Position numbers and translations under genes: made by a program. The notes beneath the pieces were generated by a model, which worked only from the letters and a program-made list of their open reading frames with translations, had not been told where the DNA came from and ran no database searches. 64,000 nt of DNA from Salinivirgaceae bacterium (GTDB lineage Bacteria; Bacteroidota; Bacteroidia; Bacteroidales; SZUA-534). This document shows positions 18,084 to 26,547 of the stretch, piece by piece. The stretch covers positions 62,001 to 126,000 of the forward strand of contig JAGCNL010000031.1 of NCBI GenBank assembly GCA_017645945.1. Direction: 5' to 3'. The number at the start of each line of letters is the position of its first letter. Position 1 is the stretch's first letter.

Positions 18084-19481
18084 TTACTTTTCCTCAGCAA
18101 ACATCGGGTCCCAAGCGGGAAGTTTGACTGGTTTTTGTTTCAAAACATTCAAAATCTGCTCCGAACAATATTTCCTGTTCACCACCACGCGGAACATATA
18201 CTCGTTGAACCATTCGTCGGTCATAATCAGATGGCCGGCATGGCCATGACTGGCGCCCCAACTGTTCTGCACCTTCCACTTCACGGGCTTTCCGTCAGGA
18301 TTCAAATCAACAGCCACAAGCGTCATGGCATGGCTCGAGCCGCTGTCGAAAGTCAGAATGCGCTGCTTTTTGTTCATGGCGAAATCAGTACCGAAAAGGC
18401 TGCCGTAGTCGTAATTGTTGAGGTCGAGAGTGCCGTTTTTGCTGTTCAGGCATTTTGACACATCGCAGCTGAAATACATTGCCGCGCTGTCCTTCAAACT
18501 CGCAATGGCGGCCTGCTTCAAATCCTCAATGTCGAGATTGACATATAACCAGTTGTGTCCGTCATACATATGTCGGTCATAATCAATCTCATACACTTTA
18601 TTATAGGGTCGCGACGGGTCATTCATCAGCATCACGTAGTCGGCATAAAGGTCGCCAGCCGAGCCGCAAACCTCGCGGTAAAACTCAAGCGGAGTGTAAG
18701 TTTTCGGCTCGCTCTTGGCCTTGCCGCTACTGTCTTTCGGCGCCCACGTGAACTGCGTCACCGGCTCACCATAAGCCAGCACAAGCATGCGGTAGATGGT
18801 CTTCAACTGCTCGGTTTTCAGTTGCTCGAGAGCCTTCTGCCCCATCCCACTTTCTGCTTTTTCGCGCAAAGCGATGCCAAACTCGCGCAACTTCCGTTTA
18901 AGCACGTTGTCGATTTCCGATGTGTTGTTGCTGTTATATGTCTCAGTCATAACATCTTGCGGCACAAGGCCATACTTCATCACAAGGTCGGCCACGCCTG
19001 TGTAGGTTCCGCCGTCGCTCAGCGGATTCTGGAACAGCCAGCGAACCATCTGGTCGTCAATGGGCAGCGAACGCGTATCGATTATTCCTTGCAGAAAGAG
19101 GTTGCTTTTCTCCAACTGGTCGTAGAAGAAAAGATGTATCTGGCTGAAAAAGAAATTTTTCACGTCCAATTTGCGCATTGCATCGGCTCGGAGCACATTG
19201 GTGCCAGTGAACAACCAGCAACGGCCGCTGCTCTTCTGGTCCGAAATGCCCGAATAAGGCACCTCAACGCTGAAATAAGTATCGCCAACAGCCGTATTTT
19301 CCTGATTGAGAACCAGTGTTTTAAGTGAATTTGCACTGACTGCGTTGCGCAGCGCCTTGTCAGTTGGCGAATTGGTGTAACTCTGCTGCAAAGTCTGCAA
19401 AACCTGCGGTGTGATGGTCGATTGAGCCTGCGCCGTTAATGTCATCAACGCAATGGCGGGAATAATTAGTTGTGTCTTCAT
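18084..19481 (-). CDS. C1B aminopeptidase (bleomycin hydrolase/PepC type) with a signal peptide
   Basis: Papain-fold cysteine aminopeptidase. The active-site region is SDQKSSGRCWLF with Gln82 and Cys88; the His and Asn are in SSHAMTLVAVD and KVQNSWG. The start at 19481 gives a clear signal peptide (MKTQ, hydrophobic, ending AQAQ); the longer open frame to 19508 would bury it. Length 465 aa. PepC in other phyla is cytosolic, but exported versions are common in Bacteroidota. It is divergent from the nucleoside-recognition membrane protein, whose start lies 77 bp away. Confidence 0.93.
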   Translation of the reverse strand: MKTQLIIPAIALMTLTAQAQSTITPQVLQTLQQSYTNSPTDKALRNAVSANSLKTLVLNQENTAVGDTYFSVEVPYSGISDQKSSGRCWLFTGTNVLRADAMRKLDVKNFFFSQIHLFFYDQLEKSNLFLQGIIDTRSLPIDDQMVRWLFQNPLSDGGTYTGVADLVMKYGLVPQDVMTETYNSNNTSEIDNVLKRKLREFGIALREKAESGMGQKALEQLKTEQLKTIYRMLVLAYGEPVTQFTWAPKDSSGKAKSEPKTYTPLEFYREVCGSAGDLYADYVMLMNDPSRPYNKVYEIDYDRHMYDGHNWLYVNLDIEDLKQAAIASLKDSAAMYFSCDVSKCLNSKNGTLDLNNYDYGSLFGTDFAMNKKQRILTFDSGSSHAMTLVAVDLNPDGKPVKWKVQNSWGASHGHAGHLIMTDEWFNEYMFRVVVNRKYCSEQILNVLKQKPVKLPAWDPMFAEEK

Positions 19482-19505
19482 GTCGAAAATAAATTTTACT
19501 GTCGC

Positions 19506-19513
19506 CAAATCTA
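19506..19513 (-). promoter_or_regulatory. Predicted -7 box of the C1B peptidase gene
   Basis: TAGATTTG on the minus strand matches TAnnTTTG exactly, 25 bases before the ATG; no clear -33 box. Confidence 0.4.
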
Positions 19514-19558
19514 TAAAATTGTGTGCTACTTTCGCGGCTCAATTTCAGAGAAAAAGAA

Positions 19559-20536
19559 ATGGCAGAATTGCAGGCATTTTTCGATTATGTGTGGCATCGC
19601 GGCAAGAACTCTTGCCTGACGCTTTTCAAATTCATGGTGCCTATCTCAATAATAATCAGATTTATACAGCAATGGGGACTACTGACGTACATCTGCGACT
19701 ATCTTGAGCCTGTGATGCAGATTGTGGGGCTTCCTGCCGAGACCGCCATTGTGTGGCTAACTACAATGGTTGTAAACATTTACGGTGGTTTTCTGACGCT
19801 TTTCAGTATCTACCCGCAAATGGAACCAATGACTGTGGCGCAAATGACAACGCTCTTCACCATGATGCTGGTGGCTCACACCTTCCCCATCGAGATTACC
19901 ATTGCGCAGAAAACAGGCGTCAAGGCGTGGGTTATGACCGCCATCCGCTTTGTTTTCGCCATTCTGCTGGGCGTGCTGATGTCGCGGATGTACAACGCAC
20001 TCGGTGCTTTGCAGGACGAAGCCACCATCTCGCCGTTCCTCACCACCTCGCAAACCAGTTGGGGCGCTTGGGCACTGAACGAGTTAAAAAATTATGCAGT
20101 AATCACTTGCGTGATATTCACATTGGTCATTTTCCTGCACCTGCTCGATGTTACGGGGCTTATTAAGTTTGTGAACAAGGTGATGGAGCCCACACTCAAA
20201 TGGTTGGGAATCAGTCAAAAAGTTCTGCCAATCACAATTATCGGTCTCACCTTGGGCATTGCCTACGGCGGCGGCTTGCTGATTGAGGAGAGCCGTCAGA
20301 AGGACATCGACATCAAAGGAATCTTCTACTCGATGACGCTTATGGGGCTGTTTCACAGCATTATAGAAGACACCCTGCTGATGCTCTCGATGGGCGGCCA
20401 CTGGACTGGCGTGGTGCTTTTCCGCTTTGTGTACGCCTGCATCATCACATTCATTTTTGTGAAATGCACCAACCGCATGCCTCTCGACAAATTCGAGCGT
20501 CTGTTTATGACTAAAGCGGTGAAAAACAGAGCTTAA
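19559..20536 (+). CDS. Nucleoside-recognition (Gate) domain membrane protein
   Basis: A polytopic inner-membrane protein of 325 aa with about eight hydrophobic segments. The two halves resemble the Gate/nucleoside-recognition fold of spore maturation proteins A and B: WLTTMVVNIYGGFLTLF in the first half and IGLTLGIAYGGGLLIEES in the second. The family is linked to transport, but no substrate is established here. The start at 19559 follows GAGAAAAAGAA; an upstream ATG at 19523 is possible but lacks support. It is a single gene with a hairpin downstream, convergent with the DUF4139 gene. Confidence 0.82.
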   Translation: MAELQAFFDYVWHRGKNSCLTLFKFMVPISIIIRFIQQWGLLTYICDYLEPVMQIVGLPAETAIVWLTTMVVNIYGGFLTLFSIYPQMEPMTVAQMTTLFTMMLVAHTFPIEITIAQKTGVKAWVMTAIRFVFAILLGVLMSRMYNALGALQDEATISPFLTTSQTSWGAWALNELKNYAVITCVIFTLVIFLHLLDVTGLIKFVNKVMEPTLKWLGISQKVLPITIIGLTLGIAYGGGLLIEESRQKDIDIKGIFYSMTLMGLFHSIIEDTLLMLSMGGHWTGVVLFRFVYACIITFIFVKCTNRMPLDKFERLFMTKAVKNRA

Positions 20537-20545
20537 CAATAATAA

Positions 20546-20575
20546 AATGGCATTATGTTTTCACACAATGCCATT
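20546..20575. terminator. Hairpin between convergent genes
   Basis: AATGGCATT (20546-20554) and AATGCCATT (20567-20575) are perfect complements separating the ends of convergent genes. No T-run follows, so it is a weak or factor-assisted terminator at best. Confidence 0.45.
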
Positions 20576-20620
20576 CAATAAAATCACTCTAATCAACAGT
20601 TTCGCAAGCCGTAAGCAGCT

Positions 20621-22525
20621 CTATTCTACTGAGAAACCGTAAGTTTTCGGATATTTAACCTCATAACTGAACCTCACAACCTTTTTCTCTTGTGGGGCAA
20701 GGTTAAGTTTCCACGTCAGCTTGCCAGTTTCCGAATCCACCTCAGCGCCGCCCTTGTCGGTAAGGTCAACTTTGATGTCGGAGAATTTCGGCAGCGGATA
20801 TTGGTCGGTCAGTTCAACGGCAACAGCCTCGTTCTTGTTGTTCTTAATCGTTATCTCAAAGCATTTTACAACCTTTATGGTTGAGCCGATAACCTTTTTC
20901 GAGGTAAACTCCTTCACTGCCTGGCGGTTGACGGCAATGTCCTTGTCGCGACCAATGGTGATTGAGAACGTGTCGGCGGCAAAATCTGGCGCAATCTCGC
21001 ACTCACCCTGATAGGCGTTGTCGAGATAGATGTAGGCGTTGCCTTTAAGCAGAGGGTACTGAGAGAAATCCTTCAAATCAGCCATTAGGAACACATCTTT
21101 CGAACTCCGCGGCAGGCAGCTGAAGCGATAATCAGCATCGATGTGATATGTCAGCATCGTAACATCGTACTGTTTGCCATCACTGGGCACAGTATACGGA
21201 ACATCGATTTTAAACTCGGTAGATGTTTGTGTCTGAGCCAATTGCAAAGGAATATTCTTGACAGGCTCGCTGTATTTCAACTTTTCAGGTGCGCTATTAG
21301 TTCCCCTCATAACTGGCATGCAAGGTGATGGAGCCGCAACTTCCTTGCTTTGTACACCATAGCCAACAACCACAACATCATCCAACTCATACGGCTCGGG
21401 CTCCATTGAAACCTGCATATTTTCCGAAGGCTTCTCTCTAACTGTTTGGTAACCTATATAAGTGAATTCCAACCGATTGTTAATATCTTTCATTTCCAAA
21501 TGGAACTTGCCGTTGACATCAGTAATCACGCCATTCACAGTCCCTAATTCAACAACATTTGCTCCTGGTATTGGTTCAAAATTCTCATCGGTTACAATGC
21601 CGTACACAGTTTTTGAAAGTGGTGCAGTCCACTTTTTGGACGTTGTAGCTTTTCTGACTGGCGGCAGATACATAGGATCGAAGTCGGGAGCCGCATTGTC
21701 TATCGACGGGTCACCCGTTGATACTGTGAGTTTTACGCCATTCCAATCCTCAGTCGAAGACTGGCTGATGTGCGCACCATAAACCAAGTCGAGCGGCTTG
21801 TTAACCGCATCAACACGCACCTCGTAGAATGGTTCCCAATTCGCACTGAAAATCAAGTAGCTCAATGTCACTGGCACATTCGATAGCGCAGCATCTGATG
21901 ACAGCACAAGTTTCACGCGGCTATCCTTTCGCTGCAAATCCTTCTGACAGTTTTGCTTTTCCTGCAACAGTCTGTTTATCTCTTCCTTACACCGTTTGAT
22001 TTGCTTGTTGATGACGATTTTCTTTTTGGCAATTTCACCAAGTTCCTTTTTGTAGAAGTCCGTCATGGCCTTCAGCTCGGCAGTTGAAACACCATTTTGC
22101 TGTCCACCAATGTTTTTGTTCGAGCTGATAAGCCCCTCCTCACTTGTCAGAATCGACAGTTGCGCACTGTAATAACTGAGCGAGTCTTTCATTAAGTCAA
22201 TGCGTTTGTCGTTGGCGGCGTTTTGCTTTTGTGCCTTTTCGTTATCGGTAACCTCAATCTCGTGCTTCACCGAAAGGATTTTCACGTTATGGTTTTCGAT
22301 ACCAACCCGCAACGTGTTCGGGTCGAGTTCTGTGCTTAAATTATTGAGGTATAGCGTTGTATTACCTTTGGGTACATTAAGCACTCCATCTCGGCTAACC
22401 ATTGCGCCATTGCGGTAAACTGTTACCGATTTAATGTCGGTTTTAACATTCTGTGCGTCTGCCGACACGATTGTCAGCAACAAAAATCCTGAAATCAGGA
22501 GTTTGGAAGAAAAGTGAAATTTCAT
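20621..22525 (-). CDS. DUF4139 (MuiA-like) secreted protein with an embedded carboxypeptidase-regulatory-like domain
   Basis: A 634-aa protein with a signal peptide to about residue 25. The N-terminal DUF4140 region is VTVYRNGAMVSRDG. A long helical, probably coiled-coil stretch spans about 100-205. The C-terminal DUF4139 beta domain contains SYLIFSANWEPFYEVRVDA and GDPSIDNAAPDFDPMYLPP. Inside it, residues 306-382 form a carboxypeptidase-D-regulatory-like fold (VYGIVTDENFEPIPGANV), followed at 384-390 by VVVVGYG, the signature found between this domain and the plug in SusC-type receptors; here no receptor follows. Likely periplasmic or surface; the function is unknown. Last gene of the minus-strand array, 42 bp after the SAP gene. 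Confidence 0.85.
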   Translation of the reverse strand: MKFHFSSKLLISGFLLLTIVSADAQNVKTDIKSVTVYRNGAMVSRDGVLNVPKGNTTLYLNNLSTELDPNTLRVGIENHNVKILSVKHEIEVTDNEKAQKQNAANDKRIDLMKDSLSYYSAQLSILTSEEGLISSNKNIGGQQNGVSTAELKAMTDFYKKELGEIAKKKIVINKQIKRCKEEINRLLQEKQNCQKDLQRKDSRVKLVLSSDAALSNVPVTLSYLIFSANWEPFYEVRVDAVNKPLDLVYGAHISQSSTEDWNGVKLTVSTGDPSIDNAAPDFDPMYLPPVRKATTSKKWTAPLSKTVYGIVTDENFEPIPGANVVELGTVNGVITDVNGKFHLEMKDINNRLEFTYIGYQTVREKPSENMQVSMEPEPYELDDVVVVGYGVQSKEVAAPSPCMPVMRGTNSAPEKLKYSEPVKNIPLQLAQTQTSTEFKIDVPYTVPSDGKQYDVTMLTYHIDADYRFSCLPRSSKDVFLMADLKDFSQYPLLKGNAYIYLDNAYQGECEIAPDFAADTFSITIGRDKDIAVNRQAVKEFTSKKVIGSTIKVVKCFEITIKNNKNEAVAVELTDQYPLPKFSDIKVDLTDKGGAEVDSETGKLTWKLNLAPQEKKVVRFSYEVKYPKTYGFSVE

Positions 22526-22567
22526 AATTGTTGTTTTTTGTGGTGTAAATGTAGTAAATGTTTTGGA

Positions 22568-23176
22568 TTACTGCTTTGCTATTTTATCGGCAAACTCAAT
22601 CAATAAATCAGGTGTGTAGATTTTCTCGCGCGTTGAGTTCCGTACTTCTGTCCATAGTATTGCTGCGATTTTCAGCTTGTTATGCATTTTTGCCGTTTGC
22701 GGGTCTGCACAGAAATCCTTCACAAAACGGTTCCACTGAAGCGCGGAGTTGTCATATTTCGCGTAACTCTTTCTGCCGTAGTAAATATCAAGCAAATCGT
22801 TGAGTGTGAAAGATTTGTCACCATCCTCCTTCACTTTTTTGACCGTGGCGACCATATCCACGTTGAATTTGAAATTCTTAACGCCCGTCTGTTCGGCAAA
22901 GAACTCTCGAAATCGCGGTCCAAAGGTGAAACCACATTCAATCAGTCCCGAATTGAGCGAAAGTGCTGAGGTGGAAGGTTTTACCCTGCGTTTTGGCTGG
23001 CTGCCAGTAATCAGATTTCCTTTGAGATACTCCTGAATATTCCGCTGGAGTTCCACCTTCATTCCCGACGAACTAATGCCTAATTCCTTGCAAATCTGCA
23101 CCAATTCGTCTCTGTACCAATAGTATTTCGCAAACTCTTGATACGATTTTATTTCGGCAAACGGCGGGCGTGTCAT
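22568..23176 (-). CDS. SAP-domain protein, possible nucleic-acid binder
   Basis: A 202-aa soluble protein. The N-terminal half has a SAP-like helix-turn-helix (about residues 22-53: RDELVQICKELGISSSGMK, then EYLKGN), a motif that usually binds DNA or RNA. The middle has a basic patch (SQPKRRVKP), and the C-terminal half, starting near LNSGLIECGFTFGPRFREFF, resembles the domain that follows SAP in small Firmicutes and Bacteroidota proteins. It starts in an ATGA overlap with the chorismate mutase/DUF3781 gene, so the two are translationally coupled. The cellular role is unknown. Confidence 0.72.
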   Translation of the reverse strand: MTRPPFAEIKSYQEFAKYYWYRDELVQICKELGISSSGMKVELQRNIQEYLKGNLITGSQPKRRVKPSTSALSLNSGLIECGFTFGPRFREFFAEQTGVKNFKFNVDMVATVKKVKEDGDKSFTLNDLLDIYYGRKSYAKYDNSALQWNRFVKDFCADPQTAKMHNKLKIAAILWTEVRNSTREKIYTPDLLIEFADKIAKQ

Positions 23177-23703
23177 TTTAGGTGAGCCGTTATAATGGTG
23201 TAACTCGTTGCGTTAATGGTGATTACTGTGCCGTCAGCCTCACAATACCAGTTTTTGCCGTTGCATGTAATTTTGCTGTTGGCTGATGCAATTATCTCTT
23301 TGCAATGCTTAACAACATCAGTATCAGCAAGTTTCAGATTCCTTTTAATTCGTTCGGCACCCATCGGTGTTGTGTGGATTTTGTCGAGATTTTTCAGCAA
23401 AGTTTCGGAATTTCCACCAGCAGTGTTACTTAGAAAATCTCTCATTTCCAATTTGATAAAACCTGCAATCATATCACGGTAAAGCCGCTCCACCATGTCG
23501 GGAGTTGCACCGTATGTGGTGGCTTTGTCGCGGACTCTCTGAATTACTTTTTCCACACGTGATTTGTCTTTTACCCCCTCCTCGTTTTTCTTGAATAAAG
23601 AAGCTTGCGACACATACGTGCCACGTTCGGCTATAAGTTTTATAATCTCATTGTCGATACGGTCGATGTTTGCACGGACTTCATCCAAACTATTGCATTG
23701 CAT
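23173..23703 (-). CDS. Chorismate mutase type II domain fused to DUF3781
   Basis: The N-terminal 90 residues are an all-helical chorismate-mutase-like domain: DEVRANIDRIDNEIIKLIAE is the family signature with the expected Arg, Asp and Glu, followed by KDKSRVEKVIQRVR and a third helix. The C-terminal 75 residues match DUF3781: LLKNLDKIHTTPMGAERIK, then GKNWYCEADGTVITINATSY. The domain may convert chorismate to prephenate or act on another substrate. The start is set at 23703, as the family begins right before the mutase helix; an in-frame ATG at 23739 is an alternative. It has an ATGA overlap with the SAP gene and no aromatic pathway neighbours. Confidence 0.82.
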   Translation of the reverse strand: MQCNSLDEVRANIDRIDNEIIKLIAERGTYVSQASLFKKNEEGVKDKSRVEKVIQRVRDKATTYGATPDMVERLYRDMIAGFIKLEMRDFLSNTAGGNSETLLKNLDKIHTTPMGAERIKRNLKLADTDVVKHCKEIIASANSKITCNGKNWYCEADGTVITINATSYTIITAHLK

Positions 23704-23757
23704 ATTGTTGTCAGTTATATGTAAAAGAAACACAGACATTTATGCAAAATCGGTTTT

Positions 23758-24540
23758 TCATATATTAATTGAAAAATCGTCTGCATCAAGAGTTGTAGGA
23801 AATTTCTCGCGGAAAGCGTTCAGTTTGGTAAGCGAAATGGTTGCACGACCAACGCCAATCTGATTTTCAGAAAGTTGGCTCATCACTCCACCATAAATGT
23901 CAATAATGGCACTGCCGCCTGAATAGTCGATGTCAAGGCCGTCAGTTCCCACTCGGTTCACCCCCGCGGTATAGCATTGATTTTCAATGGAACGGGCACG
24001 CAGCAGCGTTTCAAAAATGCTGTGGCGTGCTGTTGGCCAATTGGCAACACACACGAGCAAATCGTAGTTGTTGCCTGTATTACGCAACCAGACAGGAAAG
24101 CGCAAATCATAGCAAACAACGGGACGTATGCGCCACCCTTTGTATTCAAAAATCTTGATTTCGCGGCCAGGAGTTAGGCTGTCGTTCTCACATCCCATTC
24201 GGAACAGATGCCGTTTGTCGTACCACTCAAGCCTACCATTAGGATGAGCCATCACCAATCGATTGAAATACAATCCATTATCAGAAATAAGCAAACTGCC
24301 CATCAGAGCCGCGTTTTTGGCGGCTGCAGTCCGTTGCATCCATTTCACGGCAGAGCCTTCCATTGTCTGCGCTGTCCCCTCAATCTGATTGGTAAATCCA
24401 GTTGAGAACATTTCGGGCAGAACAATCAAATCAGCGCCACTTATATCAGCCAACAGTTTGTCATACTGGCACAAATTGCCGTCGATATTATGCCATTTTA
24501 TGTCGGGCTGGACATAGGCAATGTTGAGCAGGTCGGTCAT
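23758..24540 (-). CDS. Nitrilase-family omega-amidase (YafV type)
   Basis: A C-N hydrolase of 260 aa with the Glu-Lys-Cys triad: Glu43 in LPEMFSTGF, Lys109 in WYDKRHLF and Cys143 in VVCYDLRFP. The DKRHLFRMG and DLRFP stretches and the length match the YafV/Nit2-like omega-amidases, which deaminate alpha-ketoglutaramate and related monoamides in metabolite repair. Cytoplasmic, with no signal peptide. It has an ATGA overlap with the acyltransferase gene upstream, so they are co-translated, although no metabolic link is evident. Confidence 0.88.
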   Translation of the reverse strand: MTDLLNIAYVQPDIKWHNIDGNLCQYDKLLADISGADLIVLPEMFSTGFTNQIEGTAQTMEGSAVKWMQRTAAAKNAALMGSLLISDNGLYFNRLVMAHPNGRLEWYDKRHLFRMGCENDSLTPGREIKIFEYKGWRIRPVVCYDLRFPVWLRNTGNNYDLLVCVANWPTARHSIFETLLRARSIENQCYTAGVNRVGTDGLDIDYSGGSAIIDIYGGVMSQLSENQIGVGRATISLTKLNAFREKFPTTLDADDFSINI

Positions 24541-25097
24541 AGGCGAACGCAGTCGGTCGAGAATTGTTTCGGATGCCGCGCCGTCGGATTCATCTTGACG
24601 TAATAGTTGCGGATATGCTCCATGTCAGCATCAATGTCGTCCGTGGTCAAAAAACGCTCGCCAATAATCATCGATTTTGTCTTGTAATCGAGAACGCTCA
24701 GATAGATGGGCACATTTGCCTGACGCGCAATGAAATAGAACCCGCGTTTCAGTCGGTTGGTCAGTTTGCGGGTGCCCTCGGGAGTTATGCAGACACTGAA
24801 CTCATCGTTCTTGTTGAAATATTCAATCACCTGCTCAACCATTCCCGCCGAACGGCTGCGGTTGATTGGAACGGCGCCCAAAGCCTTGAGTATCAATCCA
24901 AGCGGAAAAAAGAACATCTCTTTTTTGATAAAAATCGATGGTCGGAATCCTGCGTAGGAGAAAACCAGTTTGCCCCACACGAAATCCATCATGCTTGTGT
25001 GTGGCAAGGCAATGACTACGAATTTCTTGTCGATTGGAGGATTGTCAACCAATTTCCAGCCGAAAAGTCTGATAATAAATCCGCTAAATCGTTTCAT
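24537..25097 (-). CDS. Small 1-acylglycerol-3-phosphate acyltransferase-family protein
   Basis: A PlsC-like acyltransferase of 186 aa. The catalytic HX4D motif is HTSMMD (His33, Asp38); the substrate motif is TPEGTRKLTNRLKRGF, and the intermediate blocks IKKEMFFFPLG and GAVPINRSR also fit. It is shorter than most PlsC proteins and lacks an obvious N-terminal membrane helix, so it is probably peripheral to the inner membrane. The acceptor is unknown: lysophosphatidate, an ornithine lipid or another lipid. It starts 17 bp after a lipoprotein gene and overlaps the nitrilase by ATGA. Confidence 0.87.
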   Translation of the reverse strand: MKRFSGFIIRLFGWKLVDNPPIDKKFVVIALPHTSMMDFVWGKLVFSYAGFRPSIFIKKEMFFFPLGLILKALGAVPINRSRSAGMVEQVIEYFNKNDEFSVCITPEGTRKLTNRLKRGFYFIARQANVPIYLSVLDYKTKSMIIGERFLTTDDIDADMEHIRNYYVKMNPTARHPKQFSTDCVRL

Positions 25098-25114
25098 GAT
25101 GATAAATTGGCAGA

Positions 25115-25606
25115 TTATTCGTGCAAATACAGAACTGTAATTGCTTGAACTGACGTGTCGTTCTTAAACAGTATTTGCGGAATTGTATCGTAATATGTCA
25201 GCGTGAGTTCCGTCTTGTTCAGCGTAACAATTTCCATCAGAACCGAATCGGGGCTGCCAGGATTCAGAATAATTGCATTCTCATCGTGTGTGAACTGCCA
25301 CAAACCGCTATGCTGAAACTTGAAAATCTGCACATTGTTGAAGCACAAATCTTCGCCAAGTTGTATTTCATATTCGCCTCTGCTGAAAATCTCAAGTTGG
25401 TCATCTTTCAGGCATTCAGGACATTGCGGCAAATCGAAAAGATTGATTTCCTCCGAGTTGCCAGCCTCATCGGTATATGTTGTTATGATGCCGCTCAGGT
25501 TCCACAATCCTGTGGCCAGCATATTCAAATTCGATTCCGGTTCGTTGTCAGTGCTGCATGAGGCTAGCAGAGCTCCGGCAATCATTATCGCGAAAATTCG
25601 TTTCAT
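25115..25606 (-). CDS. Small lipocalin-like lipoprotein
   Basis: A 163-aa lipoprotein with lipobox LLASC (Cys17). After it comes a single beta-rich domain beginning GLWNLSGIITTYTDEAGN, similar in outline to lipocalin-like domains of Bacteroidota. A CPEC pair (about residues 62-65) and a further Cys near 87 may form a disulfide. The start overlaps the stop of the upstream lipoprotein gene as TGATG. The ligand and function are unknown. Confidence 0.75.
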   Translation of the reverse strand: MKRIFAIMIAGALLASCSTDNEPESNLNMLATGLWNLSGIITTYTDEAGNSEEINLFDLPQCPECLKDDQLEIFSRGEYEIQLGEDLCFNNVQIFKFQHSGLWQFTHDENAIILNPGSPDSVLMEIVTLNKTELTLTYYDTIPQILFKNDTSVQAITVLYLHE

Positions 25607-26529
25607 CAGTTGATTATTGAAGAATGGGGTTTCCCGTTTTTAAATGTCTCAATCAGAATTGCTTGCAGAACGACGTCATCGTACGACAAATTCCAATTCT
25701 TATTGTTCAGCAGCTTTTTATACGAGTCGTTACCGACATATTTGCTTCGAGTCAAATCAATATGCACACCGTTTGTCGACCAGCGGTAGAATTCATATTC
25801 GTAGTCGCTCTCTTTCGACCACTGGCGCATCGGCCTGTATTCCGGAGCGTTGCCCAACTTCTCCGACACCACGTTCATCACCTCCTTGATTTTGTAATCC
25901 TCAATTTTCCGACGCTCTATTGAGAAGATGTGGTTATAACCTATAATTCTGAAACTTAGGTTCTTATCATTCACATGCTCGCAATCTTCGATGGTGTAGT
26001 TCGAATAATTGTAAACTCCAACGGTCTTGAGCAGCGAACGGTCAATTTGATCGCCGATTGAAAAATCCGAAATCTGGAATTTGATTGGCGTAAAATTGTT
26101 AGTCTCCTCAATTTCAAGACGTTTGTCGGTCGAAAGAATGGTCGGGAACGGATCGGTGTAGATAATCAGCTTCGGCCGTTTATTGATATACTTAATGTCG
26201 TAACGGACAGTATCAGTATTCAACTCACATCCTTTGATATGGAAAACGTGCTTTTCGTCGTACTCCCCTACGGGTTTATATCTTGACAGAATCATTGTTG
26301 AGTCAGTCAGACGAAGCGGAATTTTAGTCGGATTTGAGAACTGATCCAGCACCGTGTCATAATTCTTATATGAGAACGTAGAGTCGTTTTGTATCACCAA
26401 AATTGTATCGGAATACCAGCTAATATCAGTGAACGCATTGATGTTCTTCAATTGGCGCTTACAACTGGTTGACAGCACTAATAATGCCATCACTGCCAAT
26501 CCGATTTTCATAAATTTATTACTGTACAT
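25606..26529 (-). CDS. Lipoprotein of unknown function
   Basis: A protein of about 300 aa with a hydrophobic leader and lipobox LSTSC. Starting at the second Met (26511) gives a shorter, more typical signal peptide, MKIGLAVM; the first Met (26529) is only 18 bp after the TPR gene stop and is also possible. The rest is mixed beta/alpha with many aromatic residues; no motif is recognised. It is translationally coupled (TGATG) to the lipocalin-like lipoprotein, so the two may act together at the envelope. Confidence 0.7.
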   Translation of the reverse strand: MYSNKFMKIGLAVMALLVLSTSCKRQLKNINAFTDISWYSDTILVIQNDSTFSYKNYDTVLDQFSNPTKIPLRLTDSTMILSRYKPVGEYDEKHVFHIKGCELNTDTVRYDIKYINKRPKLIIYTDPFPTILSTDKRLEIEETNNFTPIKFQISDFSIGDQIDRSLLKTVGVYNYSNYTIEDCEHVNDKNLSFRIIGYNHIFSIERRKIEDYKIKEVMNVVSEKLGNAPEYRPMRQWSKESDYEYEFYRWSTNGVHIDLTRSKYVGNDSYKKLLNNKNWNLSYDDVVLQAILIETFKNGKPHSSIIN

Positions 26530-26547
26530 GTTATAAATAGTTTAAAG

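Noticed and set aside
18555..19328. Plus-strand frame of 257 codons
   Set aside because: It lies fully antisense to the C1B peptidase, whose active-site motifs are all present.
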